Part shown: positions 10,316 to 21,846 of the stretch, piece after piece | How positions within the stretch are numbered: position 1 is the stretch's first letter | How the letters are laid out: each line of letters begins with the position of its first letter | Assembly: GCF_023277925.1 (NCBI RefSeq) | Contig: NZ_CP063832.1 | Coordinates: forward strand, 3,842,501 to 3,906,500 | Source of the DNA: Pseudomonas entomophila | GTDB taxonomy: Bacteria; Pseudomonadota; Gammaproteobacteria; Pseudomonadales; Pseudomonadaceae | Length of the DNA stretch: 64,000 nt | Direction: 5' to 3' | The notes under the pieces: model-generated | The model's database searches: none | The model's input: the letters and a program-made list of their open reading frames with translations, nothing else | Told to the model about the DNA's origin: nothing | Translations under genes and position numbers: made by a program

Positions 10316-10350
10316 AAAGCCCCTGCCGAGCAATCGGCGGGGGCTTTTTC
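10316..10350 (+). terminator. rho-independent terminator after metK
   Basis: A 12-base stem (AGCCCCTGCCGA with TCGGCGGGGGCT, one G-T wobble) and a GCAA tetraloop are followed by TTTTT, starting about 20 bases after the metK stop. It closes the sahR-metK unit. Confidence 0.9.
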
Positions 10351-10407
10351 GTGACATATCGGCTGACATTTCACCAACGCTGAATCCTCCACGCCTGCCT
10401 AGGCTGA

Positions 10408-12114
<1,707 letters not shown>

Positions 12115-12174
12115 TTTCCTCGGATCAGGGCAGCATTTCGCTTTCCGTTGCCCAGCCTTCGAATGGAGTCCCTG

Positions 12175-12570
12175 ATGAAACTGCTCTCGCCCATCGCACT
12201 GTCCGCCTTGCTCGGCCTGACTGCCCAGACCGCGCTGGCCGCCGAGGAGCAACCCGCGCTGACCGGCTGCGCGGCCAAGCGCCAGGCCATCAGCGAGCAG
12301 ATCGAACAGGCCCGCGCCCATGGCAACAGCGACCAGCAGGCCGGTCTCGAGAAAGCCCTCGCCGAAGTCACCGAGCACTGCACCGACGCGGGCTTGCGCA
12401 AAGAACGTGAACAGAAAGTGCTCGATGCCCGCCACGAAGTGAACCAGCGCACCAAGGACCTGGACAAGGCCATGAAGAAAGGCGATGCGGAGAAGATCAA
12501 CAAGCGCAAGGACAAGCTCGCCGAAGCGAAGAAAGAACTGCAGGAAGCCGTGGACGAGCTCGAACGCTAA
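12175..12570 (+). CDS. DUF1090-family periplasmic protein
   Basis: A 131-aa protein starting MKLLSPIALSALLGLTAQTALA, with GGAG just upstream; an in-frame ATG 27 bases earlier lacks such a site. The signal peptide is followed by a short Cys-containing head (LTGCAAKRQAISEQIEQA) and a long, highly charged helical region with heptad-like spacing to the end (KVLDARHEVNQRTKDLDKA...). This matches the DUF1090 family of small exported coiled-coil proteins of unknown function. Two cysteines (GCAAK and EHC) could bond. It sits 60 bases after ligB and may share its transcript. Confidence 0.82.
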   Translation: MKLLSPIALSALLGLTAQTALAAEEQPALTGCAAKRQAISEQIEQARAHGNSDQQAGLEKALAEVTEHCTDAGLRKEREQKVLDARHEVNQRTKDLDKAMKKGDAEKINKRKDKLAEAKKELQEAVDELER

Positions 12571-12584
12571 CCCTCGCACGATCG

Positions 12585-12672
12585 CTGTAGGAGCGGCTTC
12601 AGCCGCGATCACCCGCGAAGCGGGTGCCCAGGCACCGCGATGCCTGCATCGCGGCTAAAGCCGCTCCTACAG
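12585..12672. repeat. REP-type inverted repeat
   Basis: Arms 12585-12609 (CTGTAGGAGCGGCTTCAGCC and on) and 12648-12672 are near-perfect complements around a loop with its own small hairpin. It lies between the convergent DUF1090 and cytochrome c' genes, where it may also act as a transcription barrier. Confidence 0.85.
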
Positions 12673-12704
12673 AGGCCCCCAGGACAGGGCAACCCTTCTA
12701 AACA

Positions 12705-13151
12705 TCAATGATTGCGAAACTCGCTATGACAGGCCTTGCATGCCGCCTCGACCTTGTCCATCGGCGCCTTCATCTGCGCAACGTCCAGCGGCTGGGTACG
12801 GGTCACCTCGACCAACTCGCCGGTAACACCCTCCAACTGACGGGCCAGATCCTGGAACCTGGCCTGACGCTCCCAGACCTCCGGCCGCGCGCTGCTGTCG
12901 CCCTCGTCACGCACTTGCGGGAAATGCTGCCAGGGCTGATGGGCCAGGTCATCGAGCTTCGCTGCCCCGTCGGCGAACTTCGCGCCATCGAACGGCAAGC
13001 GGCCACGCAGCATGCCGCCCATGTCTTCACTGGTTTTGAGCATCGCCTTGAAAATGGCCTTGCGCTGGCCCAACGGCGAGTTAGGGTCGACGCGGTCACA
13101 GGCACTCAGGGCAAGGGCGGCGAGCAGAACTACGGTCAATCGCTTGAACAT
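12705..13151 (-). CDS. cytochrome c' family lipoprotein
   Basis: A 148-aa protein starting MFKRLTVVLLAALALSAC, so probably a lipoprotein with its Cys near residue 18. The rest is helical and ends with a single haem-binding CKACH close to the C-terminus, the layout of the four-helix cytochrome c' (cytochrome c prime / c-556) family. Conserved features include RKAIFKAMLKTSEDMGGML and the acidic stretch before the haem site. Family members bind gases or pass electrons in the periplasm; substrate and partner are unknown. A longer upstream frame was rejected because the signal peptide begins at this ATG. Confidence 0.85.
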   Translation of the reverse strand: MFKRLTVVLLAALALSACDRVDPNSPLGQRKAIFKAMLKTSEDMGGMLRGRLPFDGAKFADGAAKLDDLAHQPWQHFPQVRDEGDSSARPEVWERQARFQDLARQLEGVTGELVEVTRTQPLDVAQMKAPMDKVEAACKACHSEFRNH

Positions 13152-13270
13152 CACGGTCACTTCGGCCTGGCAAAACGGGTGGCCAGTATCACCGCCTGTC
13201 GGGCAAAGACCAATAGCCACACAGAAAACAGGGGCGAATTTTCATCTTCGCCCGCATCAGGATCACATTC

Positions 13271-14422
13271 ATGACATCTGTAATGCGCCATCTGATCTGG
13301 GCATTTCCGGCCCTGACCCTCCTGGTCGGCTGCAATGGCGGCGAGAACGCCAAGCCCGAACCCCATGCCATCGCCACCTACGCCAACGCCACCTGGCAAG
13401 ACCTACCCACCGTCAGCGACAACGATCTGCTGGCCGGTTTCCAGGCCTGGCGCAATGGCTGCGAGAAACTCACCCGCGACCCGGTCTGGGCCGAAACCTG
13501 CACGGCTGCCACCGGCGTCGCGGCAGACCCTGCCCAGGTACGTGCCTTCCTGCAGCAGAACCTGCAGGTCCACGGCTTGCGCTCGGCCGAGAACAATGCC
13601 AACGGCCTGATCACTGGCTACTACGAACCGGTCTACCCCGGCAGCCTGACGCGCACCGAAGCCGCTCAGGTACCGGTGTATGGCGTCCCCGAGGACATGA
13701 TCGTGGTCGACCTGGCCAGCGTGTACCCCGAACTCAAGGGCAAGCGCCTGCGCGGGCGCCTTGAAGGCCGAGTGCTCAAGCCCTACGACACCGCCGAGGT
13801 GATCAACCGCGAGGGCGCCAAAGCCCCCGTGCTGGCCTGGCTGACCGACCCGATGGACCTGCAGTTCCTGCAGATCCAGGGCTCGGGGCGCGTCCAGCTG
13901 GAAAGTGGCCGGCAATTGCGTCTGGGCTACGCCGACCAGAACGGCCACCCCTATCGGCCGATCGGCCGCTGGCTGATCGAGCAGGGCCAGCTGAGCAAAG
14001 AGGACGTGAGCATGGGCGCCATCCACGCCTGGGCCCAGGCCAACCCGCAGCGAGTGCCTGAGCTGCTGGCCAGCAACCCCAGCTATGTGTTCTTCGGCAC
14101 CCGCCCGGACAGCAACGAAGGCCCGCGCGGGTCGCTCAACGTGCCGTTGACCGCGGGTTACAGCGTGGCCATTGATCGCAAGGTGATTCCACTGGGCAGC
14201 CTGCTATGGCTCTCCACCACACGCCCCGACGGCTCGCCGGTGGTGCGCCCGGTAGGCGCGCAGGATACCGGTGGCGCCATTACCGGCGAGGTACGTGCGG
14301 ACCTGTTCTGGGGCACAGGGCCTGCGGCCGGTGAGCTAGCTGGCAACATGAAACAGCAGGGGCAGATCTGGATGCTGTGGCCCAAGGGCAAGCCACTGCC
14401 GGACGTACCCAAAGCCCCCTGA
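13271..14422 (+). CDS. mltA: membrane-bound lytic murein transglycosylase A
   Basis: A 383-aa lipoprotein (signal ending LLVGC) that cleaves the MurNAc-GlcNAc bond of peptidoglycan, leaving 1,6-anhydro ends. The MltA domain is visible from about residue 110 (NGLITGYYEPVYPGS), through FLQIQGSGRVQLESG and GHPYRPIGRWLIEQG, to the 3D (double-psi barrel) domain near the C-terminus with the DAQDTGGAI-type motif (VGAQDTGGAITGEVRADLFWG), whose Asp is catalytic in the family. Length matches. It faces MAPEG convergently with one REP arm between. Confidence 0.95.
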   Translation: MTSVMRHLIWAFPALTLLVGCNGGENAKPEPHAIATYANATWQDLPTVSDNDLLAGFQAWRNGCEKLTRDPVWAETCTAATGVAADPAQVRAFLQQNLQVHGLRSAENNANGLITGYYEPVYPGSLTRTEAAQVPVYGVPEDMIVVDLASVYPELKGKRLRGRLEGRVLKPYDTAEVINREGAKAPVLAWLTDPMDLQFLQIQGSGRVQLESGRQLRLGYADQNGHPYRPIGRWLIEQGQLSKEDVSMGAIHAWAQANPQRVPELLASNPSYVFFGTRPDSNEGPRGSLNVPLTAGYSVAIDRKVIPLGSLLWLSTTRPDGSPVVRPVGAQDTGGAITGEVRADLFWGTGPAAGELAGNMKQQGQIWMLWPKGKPLPDVPKAP

Positions 14423-14470
14423 ATCGGCTGCTGTCACAGGATGGCGGCCCCCAGGGGCGCCGCCGTACCT

Positions 14471-14494
14471 GTAGGAGCCGGCTTTGCCGGCGAA
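14471..14494. repeat. single REP arm
   Basis: GTAGGAGCCGGCTTTGCCGG plus CGAA, one copy of the REP unit between convergent mltA and the MAPEG gene. The inner GCCGGC...GCCGGC can fold as a short hairpin. Confidence 0.7.
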
Positions 14495-14509
14495 GAAGGC
14501 GACGCGATA

Positions 14510-14896
14510 CTAGATCGACACCACAAAGAACGACACGATCAACGCCAGCCCGGCAAACCACACCAGCGAGCGCAACGCCGCCCAGTCCGCCAGGTAGCAG
14601 ATGATGTAGAGCAACCGGCTGGTGATGTACAACACCGCCAGCACATCCTGGGTCACCTGTTCGGCGTTACCAACGATATCGGCCACCAGTACCGCCGCGG
14701 CAAACGCCGGAAACGCCTCGTAGCCGTTCTGCTGCGCGGCATGGGCACGCCGCGGCAGGCCTGCCAGTTGGTCGAGGAATGCGCGCGGATCATGATTGTC
14801 CTTCAGCCCGAAGCGGCCGCTGCTCACCTTGGCAATCAATGCACAGAGCGGCGGCAGGACCAGCGCGATCAGGATGCACCACAGGGCTACGGTCAT
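14510..14896 (-). CDS. MAPEG-family membrane protein
   Basis: A 128-aa integral membrane protein with four hydrophobic segments (near residues 3-24, 58-78, 84-103 and 107-127) and the MAPEG pattern: an NHDPRAFLDQL loop, the RAHAAQQNGYEAFPAF motif, and RLLYIICYLADW. MAPEG proteins (membrane-associated proteins in eicosanoid and glutathione metabolism) include microsomal glutathione transferases, but most bacterial members are uncharacterised, so no reaction is assigned. The stop of the EamA transporter lies 30 bases upstream on the same strand, so the two may form a small operon. Confidence 0.88.
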   Translation of the reverse strand: MTVALWCILIALVLPPLCALIAKVSSGRFGLKDNHDPRAFLDQLAGLPRRAHAAQQNGYEAFPAFAAAVLVADIVGNAEQVTQDVLAVLYITSRLLYIICYLADWAALRSLVWFAGLALIVSFFVVSI

Positions 14897-14926
14897 GCAC
14901 AGGACTCCTTGTTCACAGGGATAGGT

Positions 14927-15760
14927 TCAGAGCTTCATCACTAGCATGCCTGCCAGCACCAGCCCGCAAGCTAGGAGTCTCGGCCCGCCAAAAGGTTCTT
15001 TGAGGTAGCGCATGCCCAGCAGCACCACGAGGATCACGCTCAACTCGCGCAGCGCCGCCGCCTCGGCCACCGAGCCCAGGTGCATGGCCCACAGCACCAG
15101 AGCGTAGCTCAGCAGCACGCACAGTCCCACGGCCAGCCCCAGCCGCCACTGGGTGCGCCAGAACAGCGCGAACTGGGGGCGGCGGGCGACGCCGGCCAGC
15201 AGCGGAAACGGCCAGGCACTGAGCAGGGTCAGCCATACCAGGTAGTCCAATGGCTTGCCCCACAAACGCACGGCCTGACCATCGAACCACGTGTAGCAGC
15301 CGATGCACAGGCCGATCAGCGCCACCACCGGCAGCATCGACCAGGGCAGGCGATCACCGCCACCGCCTTGCCACAGCAAACATGCCATGCCACACGGGAT
15401 CAGCAGGATGCCGATGATCTGTTGCTGGCTCAGCGACTCACCGGCAAAGGTCAGGGTCAGCCCCAGCACCACCAATGGCGACAGGCCGCGCATCAGCGGA
15501 TAGACCAGACCCAGGTCGCCCACTTTGTAGGCTTTTATCAACAGGTAGCGATACAGCTGTTCGGCGAGCGCCGAAGCCAGCAGCCAGGGCCAGATGCTGG
15601 CCGGTGGAAAGTCGACGAAGGCCACGGCCAGGACCGCGAAGACCAGCGCGACCAGATCCATGCTGGCGATCACCAGTAGGCGTTCGGCGCTGAATTTGAT
15701 CAGGGTGTTCCAGGTGGCGTGCAGCAGGGCCGCGACCAGTACCAGAGAGGTTGCCAACAC
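14927..15760 (-). CDS. EamA/DMT-superfamily transporter
   Basis: A 277-aa inner-membrane protein with about ten hydrophobic helices arranged as two repeats of five, each resembling an EamA domain. Typical landmarks are the N-terminal LHATWNTLIKFSAER, the GLVYPLMRGLSPLVVLGLTL helix that closes repeat one, and LRELSVILVVLLGMRYLKEPFGG in repeat two. Members export amino acids, metabolites or drugs, but the substrate cannot be read from sequence. The MAPEG gene follows 30 bases downstream on the same strand. Confidence 0.9.
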   Translation of the reverse strand: MLATSLVLVAALLHATWNTLIKFSAERLLVIASMDLVALVFAVLAVAFVDFPPASIWPWLLASALAEQLYRYLLIKAYKVGDLGLVYPLMRGLSPLVVLGLTLTFAGESLSQQQIIGILLIPCGMACLLWQGGGGDRLPWSMLPVVALIGLCIGCYTWFDGQAVRLWGKPLDYLVWLTLLSAWPFPLLAGVARRPQFALFWRTQWRLGLAVGLCVLLSYALVLWAMHLGSVAEAAALRELSVILVVLLGMRYLKEPFGGPRLLACGLVLAGMLVMKL

Positions 15761-15813
15761 GCCTGCGGATCCTTGGGGCCGTTAGAGGCGACCACTATAT
15801 AGCGTGCCCGCTG

Positions 15814-15837
15814 GTTCGCCGGCAAGCCGGCGCCTAC
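15814..15837. repeat. single REP arm
   Basis: GTTCGCCGGCAAGCCGGCGC followed by CTAC, one REP unit between the divergent EamA and antiporter genes. The remaining bases of 15761-15963 contain no gene and should hold both promoters. Confidence 0.7.
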
Positions 15838-15963
15838 AAGGGGAGCGGGAACGATTTCGATAAATCCGGTCATAGGGTGTGTCCCGAGCCTGTCGCCAGA
15901 TCATCAAAGAACTGCCCGGGCAATTCGGGTAACGACTTGGAAGCCACTGTCACAGGATTCGGG

Positions 15964-17202
15964 ATGCTTGAATTAGTTGCCGCGTTTATCTGCCTCACCA
16001 CCCTCCTCACTTATGTGAACTACCGCTTCATCGGCCTGCCGCCGGCCATCGGCGTGATGGTCACCGCACTGCTGTTTTCCCTGCTACTCCAGGGCCTGAG
16101 CCTGATCGGTTTCCCCGGCCTGGAGGAGCGCGTCGAAGGCTTGATGAACCAGATCGACTTCAATGACCTGTTGATGCATTGGATGCTGTCGTTCCTGCTG
16201 TTTGCCGGCGCCCTGCACGTCAACCTCGCCGACTTGCGCAGCTACCGCTGGCCGATCGGCCTGCTGGCCACGCTGGGCGTGCTGATCGCCACCGTGGTGA
16301 TCGGCTACCTGGCGCACTGGGTGTTCGCCCTGTTCGGCTGGAACGTGCCACTGATCTACTGCCTGCTGTTCGGCGCGCTGATCTCGCCGACCGACCCGAT
16401 CGCCGTGCTGGGCGCCCTGCGTACCGCCAACGCCTCGAAACCGCTGAAGACCACCATCGTCGGCGAGTCACTGTTCAACGACGGCACCGCGGTGGTGGTG
16501 TTCACCGTGCTGCTGGGCATCATCCAGCTGGGTGAAACCCCGAGCGTCGCCGACACCGCCACCCTGTTCGCCCGCGAGGCCATCGGTGGCATCGTCTTCG
16601 GCGGCCTGGTCGGCTATGCCACCTACCGCATGATCAAGAGCGTCGAGCAGTACCAGGTGGAGGTCATGTTGACCCTGGCGCTGGTCATCGGTGGTTCGGC
16701 GATGTGCTACGAGCTGCATGTCTCGGCACCGATCGCCATGGTGGTGGCCGGCCTGATCATCGGCAACCTGGGGCGCAACCTGGCGATGAACGACATGACC
16801 CGCCGCTACATGGACGGTTTCTGGGAGTTGATCGACGACATGCTCAACGCCCTGCTGTTCGCGCTGATCGGCCTGGAACTGTTGCTGTTGCCGTTCAACT
16901 GGCTGCACCTGGCGGCCGGTGGCGTGTTGGCGGTGGCGGTGCTGGCGTCGCGCCTGCTGACCGTGGCCCCGGCCATCGTCTTGCTGCGCCGCTGGCGGAG
17001 CGTGCCGCAAGGCACCATTCGCGTGCTGACCTGGGGTGGCCTGCGTGGCGGCGTGTCGGTGGCCCTGGCGCTGTCGTTGCCGCAAGGCGATGAGCGTGAC
17101 CTGCTGCTGTCGATCACCTACATCGTGGTGCTGTCGTCGATCCTGGTGCAGGGGTTGTCGATTGGCAAGGTGGTGCGCAAGGTGAGCCAACCGGCCGAAT
17201 GA
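15964..17202 (+). CDS. CPA1-family sodium/proton antiporter
   Basis: A 412-aa inner-membrane protein with about 12 transmembrane helices, from MLELVAAFICLTTLLTYVNY onward. CPA1/NhaP hallmarks are present: LISPTDPIAVLGALR with the ion-binding Asp pair region, the ESLFNDGTAVVVFTVLLG helix, and WGGLRGGVSVALALSLPQG near the C-terminus. It should exchange protons for Na+ or K+ and help pH and salt balance. There is no long cytoplasmic C-terminal domain. The frame is open about 70 codons upstream, but the hydrophobic N-terminus and homology begin at this ATG. Ion preference is not deducible. Confidence 0.92.
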   Translation: MLELVAAFICLTTLLTYVNYRFIGLPPAIGVMVTALLFSLLLQGLSLIGFPGLEERVEGLMNQIDFNDLLMHWMLSFLLFAGALHVNLADLRSYRWPIGLLATLGVLIATVVIGYLAHWVFALFGWNVPLIYCLLFGALISPTDPIAVLGALRTANASKPLKTTIVGESLFNDGTAVVVFTVLLGIIQLGETPSVADTATLFAREAIGGIVFGGLVGYATYRMIKSVEQYQVEVMLTLALVIGGSAMCYELHVSAPIAMVVAGLIIGNLGRNLAMNDMTRRYMDGFWELIDDMLNALLFALIGLELLLLPFNWLHLAAGGVLAVAVLASRLLTVAPAIVLLRRWRSVPQGTIRVLTWGGLRGGVSVALALSLPQGDERDLLLSITYIVVLSSILVQGLSIGKVVRKVSQPAE

Positions 17203-17210
17203 CGCGCGGC

Positions 17211-17281
17211 GTAGGAGCCGGCCTTGCCGGCGAACACCGGCACAGCGGTGCTTGGGGTTCGCCAGCAAGGCTGGCTCCTAC
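17211..17281. repeat. REP-type inverted repeat
   Basis: Arms 17211-17235 (GTAGGAGCCGGCCTTGCCGG, CGAAC) and 17257-17281, imperfectly complementary, around a 21-base loop. It lies between the convergent antiporter and thioesterase genes. Confidence 0.85.
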
Positions 17282-17295
17282 CCTACTTGTGGCGC

Positions 17296-17697
17296 TTACT
17301 CGACGGCGCTGTCCGGGAACTGGTCCTGGATGTACTTGATCTCAGTGCGCCCGTGCGGTGCCGGCTGGCCATCCTCGCCCAGGTTGACGAAGACCATCTT
17401 GTCCACCGTCAGGATCGCCTTGCGGGTGATCTTGTTGCGCACTTCGCACTTGAGCGTGATGGAGGTGCGACCGAACTCGGTGGCGGTAATGCCCAGCTCG
17501 ATGATGTCGCCCTGGCGCGAGGCGCTGACGAAGTTGATCTCGGAAATGTACTTGGTCACCACGCGCTGGTTGCCCAGCTGGACGATGGCATAGATCGCCG
17601 CCTCTTCGTCGATCCAGCGCAGCAGGCTGCCGCCGAACAACGTGCCATTGGGGTTGAGGTCTTCGGGTTTTACCCATTTGCGGGTGTGAAAGTTCAT
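17296..17697 (-). CDS. acyl-CoA thioesterase (hot-dog fold)
   Basis: A 133-aa protein of the hot-dog thioesterase superfamily, YciA-like acyl-CoA hydrolases. The signature NPNGTLFGGSLLRWIDEEAAI carries the likely catalytic Asp/Glu region and is followed by VTKYISEINFVSASRQGDIIEL and KILTVDK-type strands (RKAILTVDKMVFVNL). It would hydrolyse acyl-CoA to free acid and CoA in the cytoplasm; chain-length preference is unknown. Single hot-dog domain of usual length; members act as oligomers. It stands alone on the minus strand, divergent from the AidA/PixA gene. Confidence 0.9.
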   Translation of the reverse strand: MNFHTRKWVKPEDLNPNGTLFGGSLLRWIDEEAAIYAIVQLGNQRVVTKYISEINFVSASRQGDIIELGITATEFGRTSITLKCEVRNKITRKAILTVDKMVFVNLGEDGQPAPHGRTEIKYIQDQFPDSAVE

Positions 17698-17877
17698 CTG
17701 TACTCCTGGCCGGTGGCCTCATGAACGTCAAGTGGCGGGCGGCGGATCAGCCGGCCCAGCCACGCCCTACATGGTAGTCCCATTGACTAACGTCGAACAT
17801 GTTCACGCCCTACGACCATTGGTCAGTATCCGCGCAAGGCGGTTTGACACCCACCCCCACAGTTCTAGCCTGAACCT

Positions 17878-17893
17878 GTGATCCACAGATCAC
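17878..17893. promoter_or_regulatory. dyad in the 337-base gap before the AidA/PixA genes
   Basis: GTGATC-CACA-GATCAC is a perfect 6-bp dyad 142 bases before the AidA/PixA start. About 35 bases upstream a TTGACA (17844-17849) could be a -35 element, though the -10 after it is poor. The 17698-18034 gap otherwise contains no gene I can support. A second short dyad, GACCA-T-TGGTC, lies at about 17814-17824. Regulator unknown. Confidence 0.4.
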
Positions 17894-18034
17894 TCCAGGT
17901 GGTCGGACAACCGGAACTTGGCAGACAGCGCGGCAGAACCGGCATTCGCAGGAAGCGAGGCTCCGGGCAGTGCCAGTGGAGAGCGACTGAGGCTCACCAT
18001 TGACCTACTCGAAATCAGTGAAAGGGAATCCACT

Positions 18035-18541
18035 ATGTCCAGAATCATTGATGTCAGCATCAACTTCGACACCGAAACCATCCTCAAGAAGTTCCCCAAC
18101 GCGAGCAAGGACCCGAACAAGCCCACGTTCATCCAGCCGGAACACATCTACATGGTCACCTACCAGGACAACGTCATCTCCGGCCAGGCCGGTGGTGAAC
18201 TGCACCTGAAGGGCCGGGTAGGCGATGTGGTCCGCTGGCGCGAGCAGAGCATCTCGTTCGGCTTCGAGCAGTCGGTGATCCTCTATGGGTTCGTATCGGA
18301 CGATCCGAACCATCAACTGCTGGAGGATCCGCGCGCGCTCAAGGCCAAGGTGCAGACCGCAGTACCAAACGCCAACAACAAGACCGTGCCAACCTGCCAG
18401 GTCAACGAAAACTACTACTGGCGCGGCGACCTGCTCGCGCAAGGCAAGGTTACCTATCACTTCAAGTTCATGATCATCGACCGTGATTGCAAGTGCTGTG
18501 GCTACTTCGAATGGGATCCGTTCATCACCATCACCAACTGA
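18035..18541 (+). CDS. AidA/PixA-family protein
   Basis: A 168-aa soluble protein starting MSRIIDVSINFDTETILKKF, with AAAGGG upstream. It matches the AidA/PixA (inclusion-body protein) family: N-terminal strand and helix with KFPNASKDPNKP, the PEHIYMVTYQDN segment, a GDVVRWREQSISFGFEQSVILYGF core, and a C-terminal CGYFEWDPFITI. Family members include PixA of Xenorhabdus, which forms crystalline inclusions, and AidA of Ralstonia/Burkholderia, linked to quorum sensing and virulence. The biochemical role is unknown. A Cys pair in DRDCKCCGYF stands out. A diverged relative follows 84 bases downstream in the same direction. Confidence 0.85.
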   Translation: MSRIIDVSINFDTETILKKFPNASKDPNKPTFIQPEHIYMVTYQDNVISGQAGGELHLKGRVGDVVRWREQSISFGFEQSVILYGFVSDDPNHQLLEDPRALKAKVQTAVPNANNKTVPTCQVNENYYWRGDLLAQGKVTYHFKFMIIDRDCKCCGYFEWDPFITITN

Positions 18542-18625
18542 TCCACGCCACGCACCGCCGAGCCTTGGGCCGGCGGTGCGTGCCATTATCGGATCCCTCA
18601 TTGGTGCTCACGGAAGGAGCGCATC

Positions 18626-19138
18626 ATGACCACGGAGAATCCCGCACATCACGCGCTGATAATTGTCGACACCCACGGGCTGCTCGCAGCCTTCGAGCAA
18701 CTACCCAGCGACCCTGCCTCTCCTGCCGACCTCGCCCCCCGCCATTTCTGCATTTTGCACTCGCGCCCGGCGACAGACGAAACACTGCTTCTCGGCACAC
18801 CGGAGTTGCTCGTCGAGGCCGGGGACACCTTGCTCTTGCATATGGTGCCGGTGGCACTGCTCGGCGAGGAGATGCTGTTCAGCCACAGCCCAACCAGCGA
18901 ACCGCCGCTGGACATAGCGCTAATCGAACAGCGCAACCTGCACCTGGCCCTCCCCGATGCCTCGGCACCGCTGCAGCCGACAAGCCGCCAGGTCGACACC
19001 TATCACTGGCATATCCGCTGCGACGCGCCGGGCGAGTTCAGGCTGGCCTGGCAGGTGATGGTGCTCGCCCAGGGCTGCGAACCCCTGGCCCATTTCACCC
19101 TGCGCCTTGCATTGCGGACCAACGGCCGCACCCAGTGA
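18626..19138 (+). CDS. second, diverged AidA/PixA-like protein
   Basis: A 170-aa protein with a GGAAGGAG site before ATG. It keeps the family outline of the upstream gene: N-terminal HALIIVDTHGLLAAFEQL matches IIDVSINFDTETILKKF; EAGDTLLLHMVPVALLGEEMLFSH matches the GDVVRWREQSISFGFEQSV core; TYHWHIRCDAPGEFRLAWQVMVL matches NYYWRGDLLAQGKVTYHFKFMI. Identity looks low and the cysteine-rich C-terminus is absent. The arrangement suggests an old tandem duplication and probable co-expression. Function unknown. Confidence 0.72.
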   Translation: MTTENPAHHALIIVDTHGLLAAFEQLPSDPASPADLAPRHFCILHSRPATDETLLLGTPELLVEAGDTLLLHMVPVALLGEEMLFSHSPTSEPPLDIALIEQRNLHLALPDASAPLQPTSRQVDTYHWHIRCDAPGEFRLAWQVMVLAQGCEPLAHFTLRLALRTNGRTQ

Positions 19139-19160
19139 GCCCGTCTTTGCTGTTTAGCCC

Positions 19161-20763
<1,603 letters not shown>

Positions 20764-20902
20764 GGGCTCGCGCCAGCGCCAGGCGATATGCCCGGCGCTG
20801 GCTGGCAACGCTTCGAACCGATGTCCGAGCCAGGCCGGCCCCAACCGTCCTGGCTTTTATTTGCAGGTAGCCGCCCCAGGTGTGCCGCCGAAGGAACGAG
20901 AG

Positions 20903-21748
20903 ATGTCACAAGAACGCCGCTACAGTTTCGAGTTCTTCCCCACCAAGACCGACGCCGGCCATGAAAAGCTGATGGGCGTCGCCCGCCAACTGGCCAGCTA
21001 CAACCCGGACTTCTTCTCCTGCACCTACGGTGCCGGCGGTTCTACCCGCGACCGCACGCTCAACACCGTGCTGCAGCTGGAGAGCGAAGTGAAGGTCCCC
21101 GCGGCCCCGCACCTGTCGTGCGTGGGTGACAGCAAGGACGACCTGCGCGCCCTGCTCGCCGAGTACAAGGCCGCCGGCATCAAGCGCATCGTCGCCCTGC
21201 GCGGCGACCTGCCGTCCGGCATGGGCATGGCCAGCGGCGAGCTGCGCTACGCCAGCGACCTGGTCGAGTTCATCCGCCAGGAAACTGGCGACCACTTCCA
21301 CCTGGAAGTCGCCGCCTACCCGGAGATGCACCCCCAGGCGCGCAACTTCGAAGTGGACCTGGCCAACTTCGCGCACAAGGTCAAGGCCGGTGCAGACAGC
21401 GCCATCACCCAGTACTTCTTCAACGCCGAGAGCTACTTCTACTTCGTCGAGCGCGTGCAGAAGCTGGGCGTGGACATCCCGGTGGTGCCCGGCATCATGC
21501 CGATCACCAACTACAGCAAGCTGGCGCGTTTCTCCGACGCCTGCGGCGCCGAGATCCCACGCTGGATCCGCAAGCAGCTGGAAGCCTATGGCGACGACAC
21601 CGCCAGCATCCAGGCCTTCGGCGAAGAAGTGATCACCCGCATGAGCGAGCAATTGCTGCAAGGTGGCGCACCTGGCCTGCACTTCTACACACTCAACCAG
21701 GCCGAGCCGAGCCTGGCTATCTGGAACAACTTAAAGCTGCCGCGCTGA
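20903..21748 (+). CDS. metF: 5,10-methylenetetrahydrofolate reductase
   Basis: A 281-aa flavoprotein reducing methylene-THF to 5-methyl-THF, the methyl donor for homocysteine remethylation. The start MSQERRYSFEFFPTKTD follows GAAGGAACGAG and opens with the family motif SFEFFP. FAD and folate residues are in FFSCTYGAGGSTRDRTL and ALRGDLPSGMG; the DQQ-type folate motif region reads ADSAITQYFFNAESY. TIM barrel of usual length. It probably shares the ahcY transcript and riboswitch, since no terminator separates them, which joins SAH disposal to homocysteine reuse. Confidence 0.96.
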   Translation: MSQERRYSFEFFPTKTDAGHEKLMGVARQLASYNPDFFSCTYGAGGSTRDRTLNTVLQLESEVKVPAAPHLSCVGDSKDDLRALLAEYKAAGIKRIVALRGDLPSGMGMASGELRYASDLVEFIRQETGDHFHLEVAAYPEMHPQARNFEVDLANFAHKVKAGADSAITQYFFNAESYFYFVERVQKLGVDIPVVPGIMPITNYSKLARFSDACGAEIPRWIRKQLEAYGDDTASIQAFGEEVITRMSEQLLQGGAPGLHFYTLNQAEPSLAIWNNLKLPR

Positions 21749-21780
21749 AGGTATATCCCGGTAATAATTATTTCGAGCTA

Positions 21781-21816
21781 TGAAGAAGGCTTTGGCTTAG
21801 GCTAAAGCCTTCTTCA
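21781..21816. terminator. terminator-like hairpin after metF
   Basis: A perfect 13-bp stem, TGAAGAAGGCTTT / AAAGCCTTCTTCA, with a 10-base loop, 32 bases after metF. The following T run is weak (CACATTTG), so it may terminate inefficiently or protect the ahcY-metF mRNA. Confidence 0.7.
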
Positions 21817-21846
21817 CATTTGCCTCGCAATAGGTTAACGGCCAGC

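Noticed and set aside
17874..17900. Possible lux box (ACCTG ... CAGGT) before the AidA/PixA genes
   Set aside because: The half sites are 17 bases apart instead of 10, so LuxR-type binding is not supported; the inner GTGATC dyad was kept as an unassigned site.
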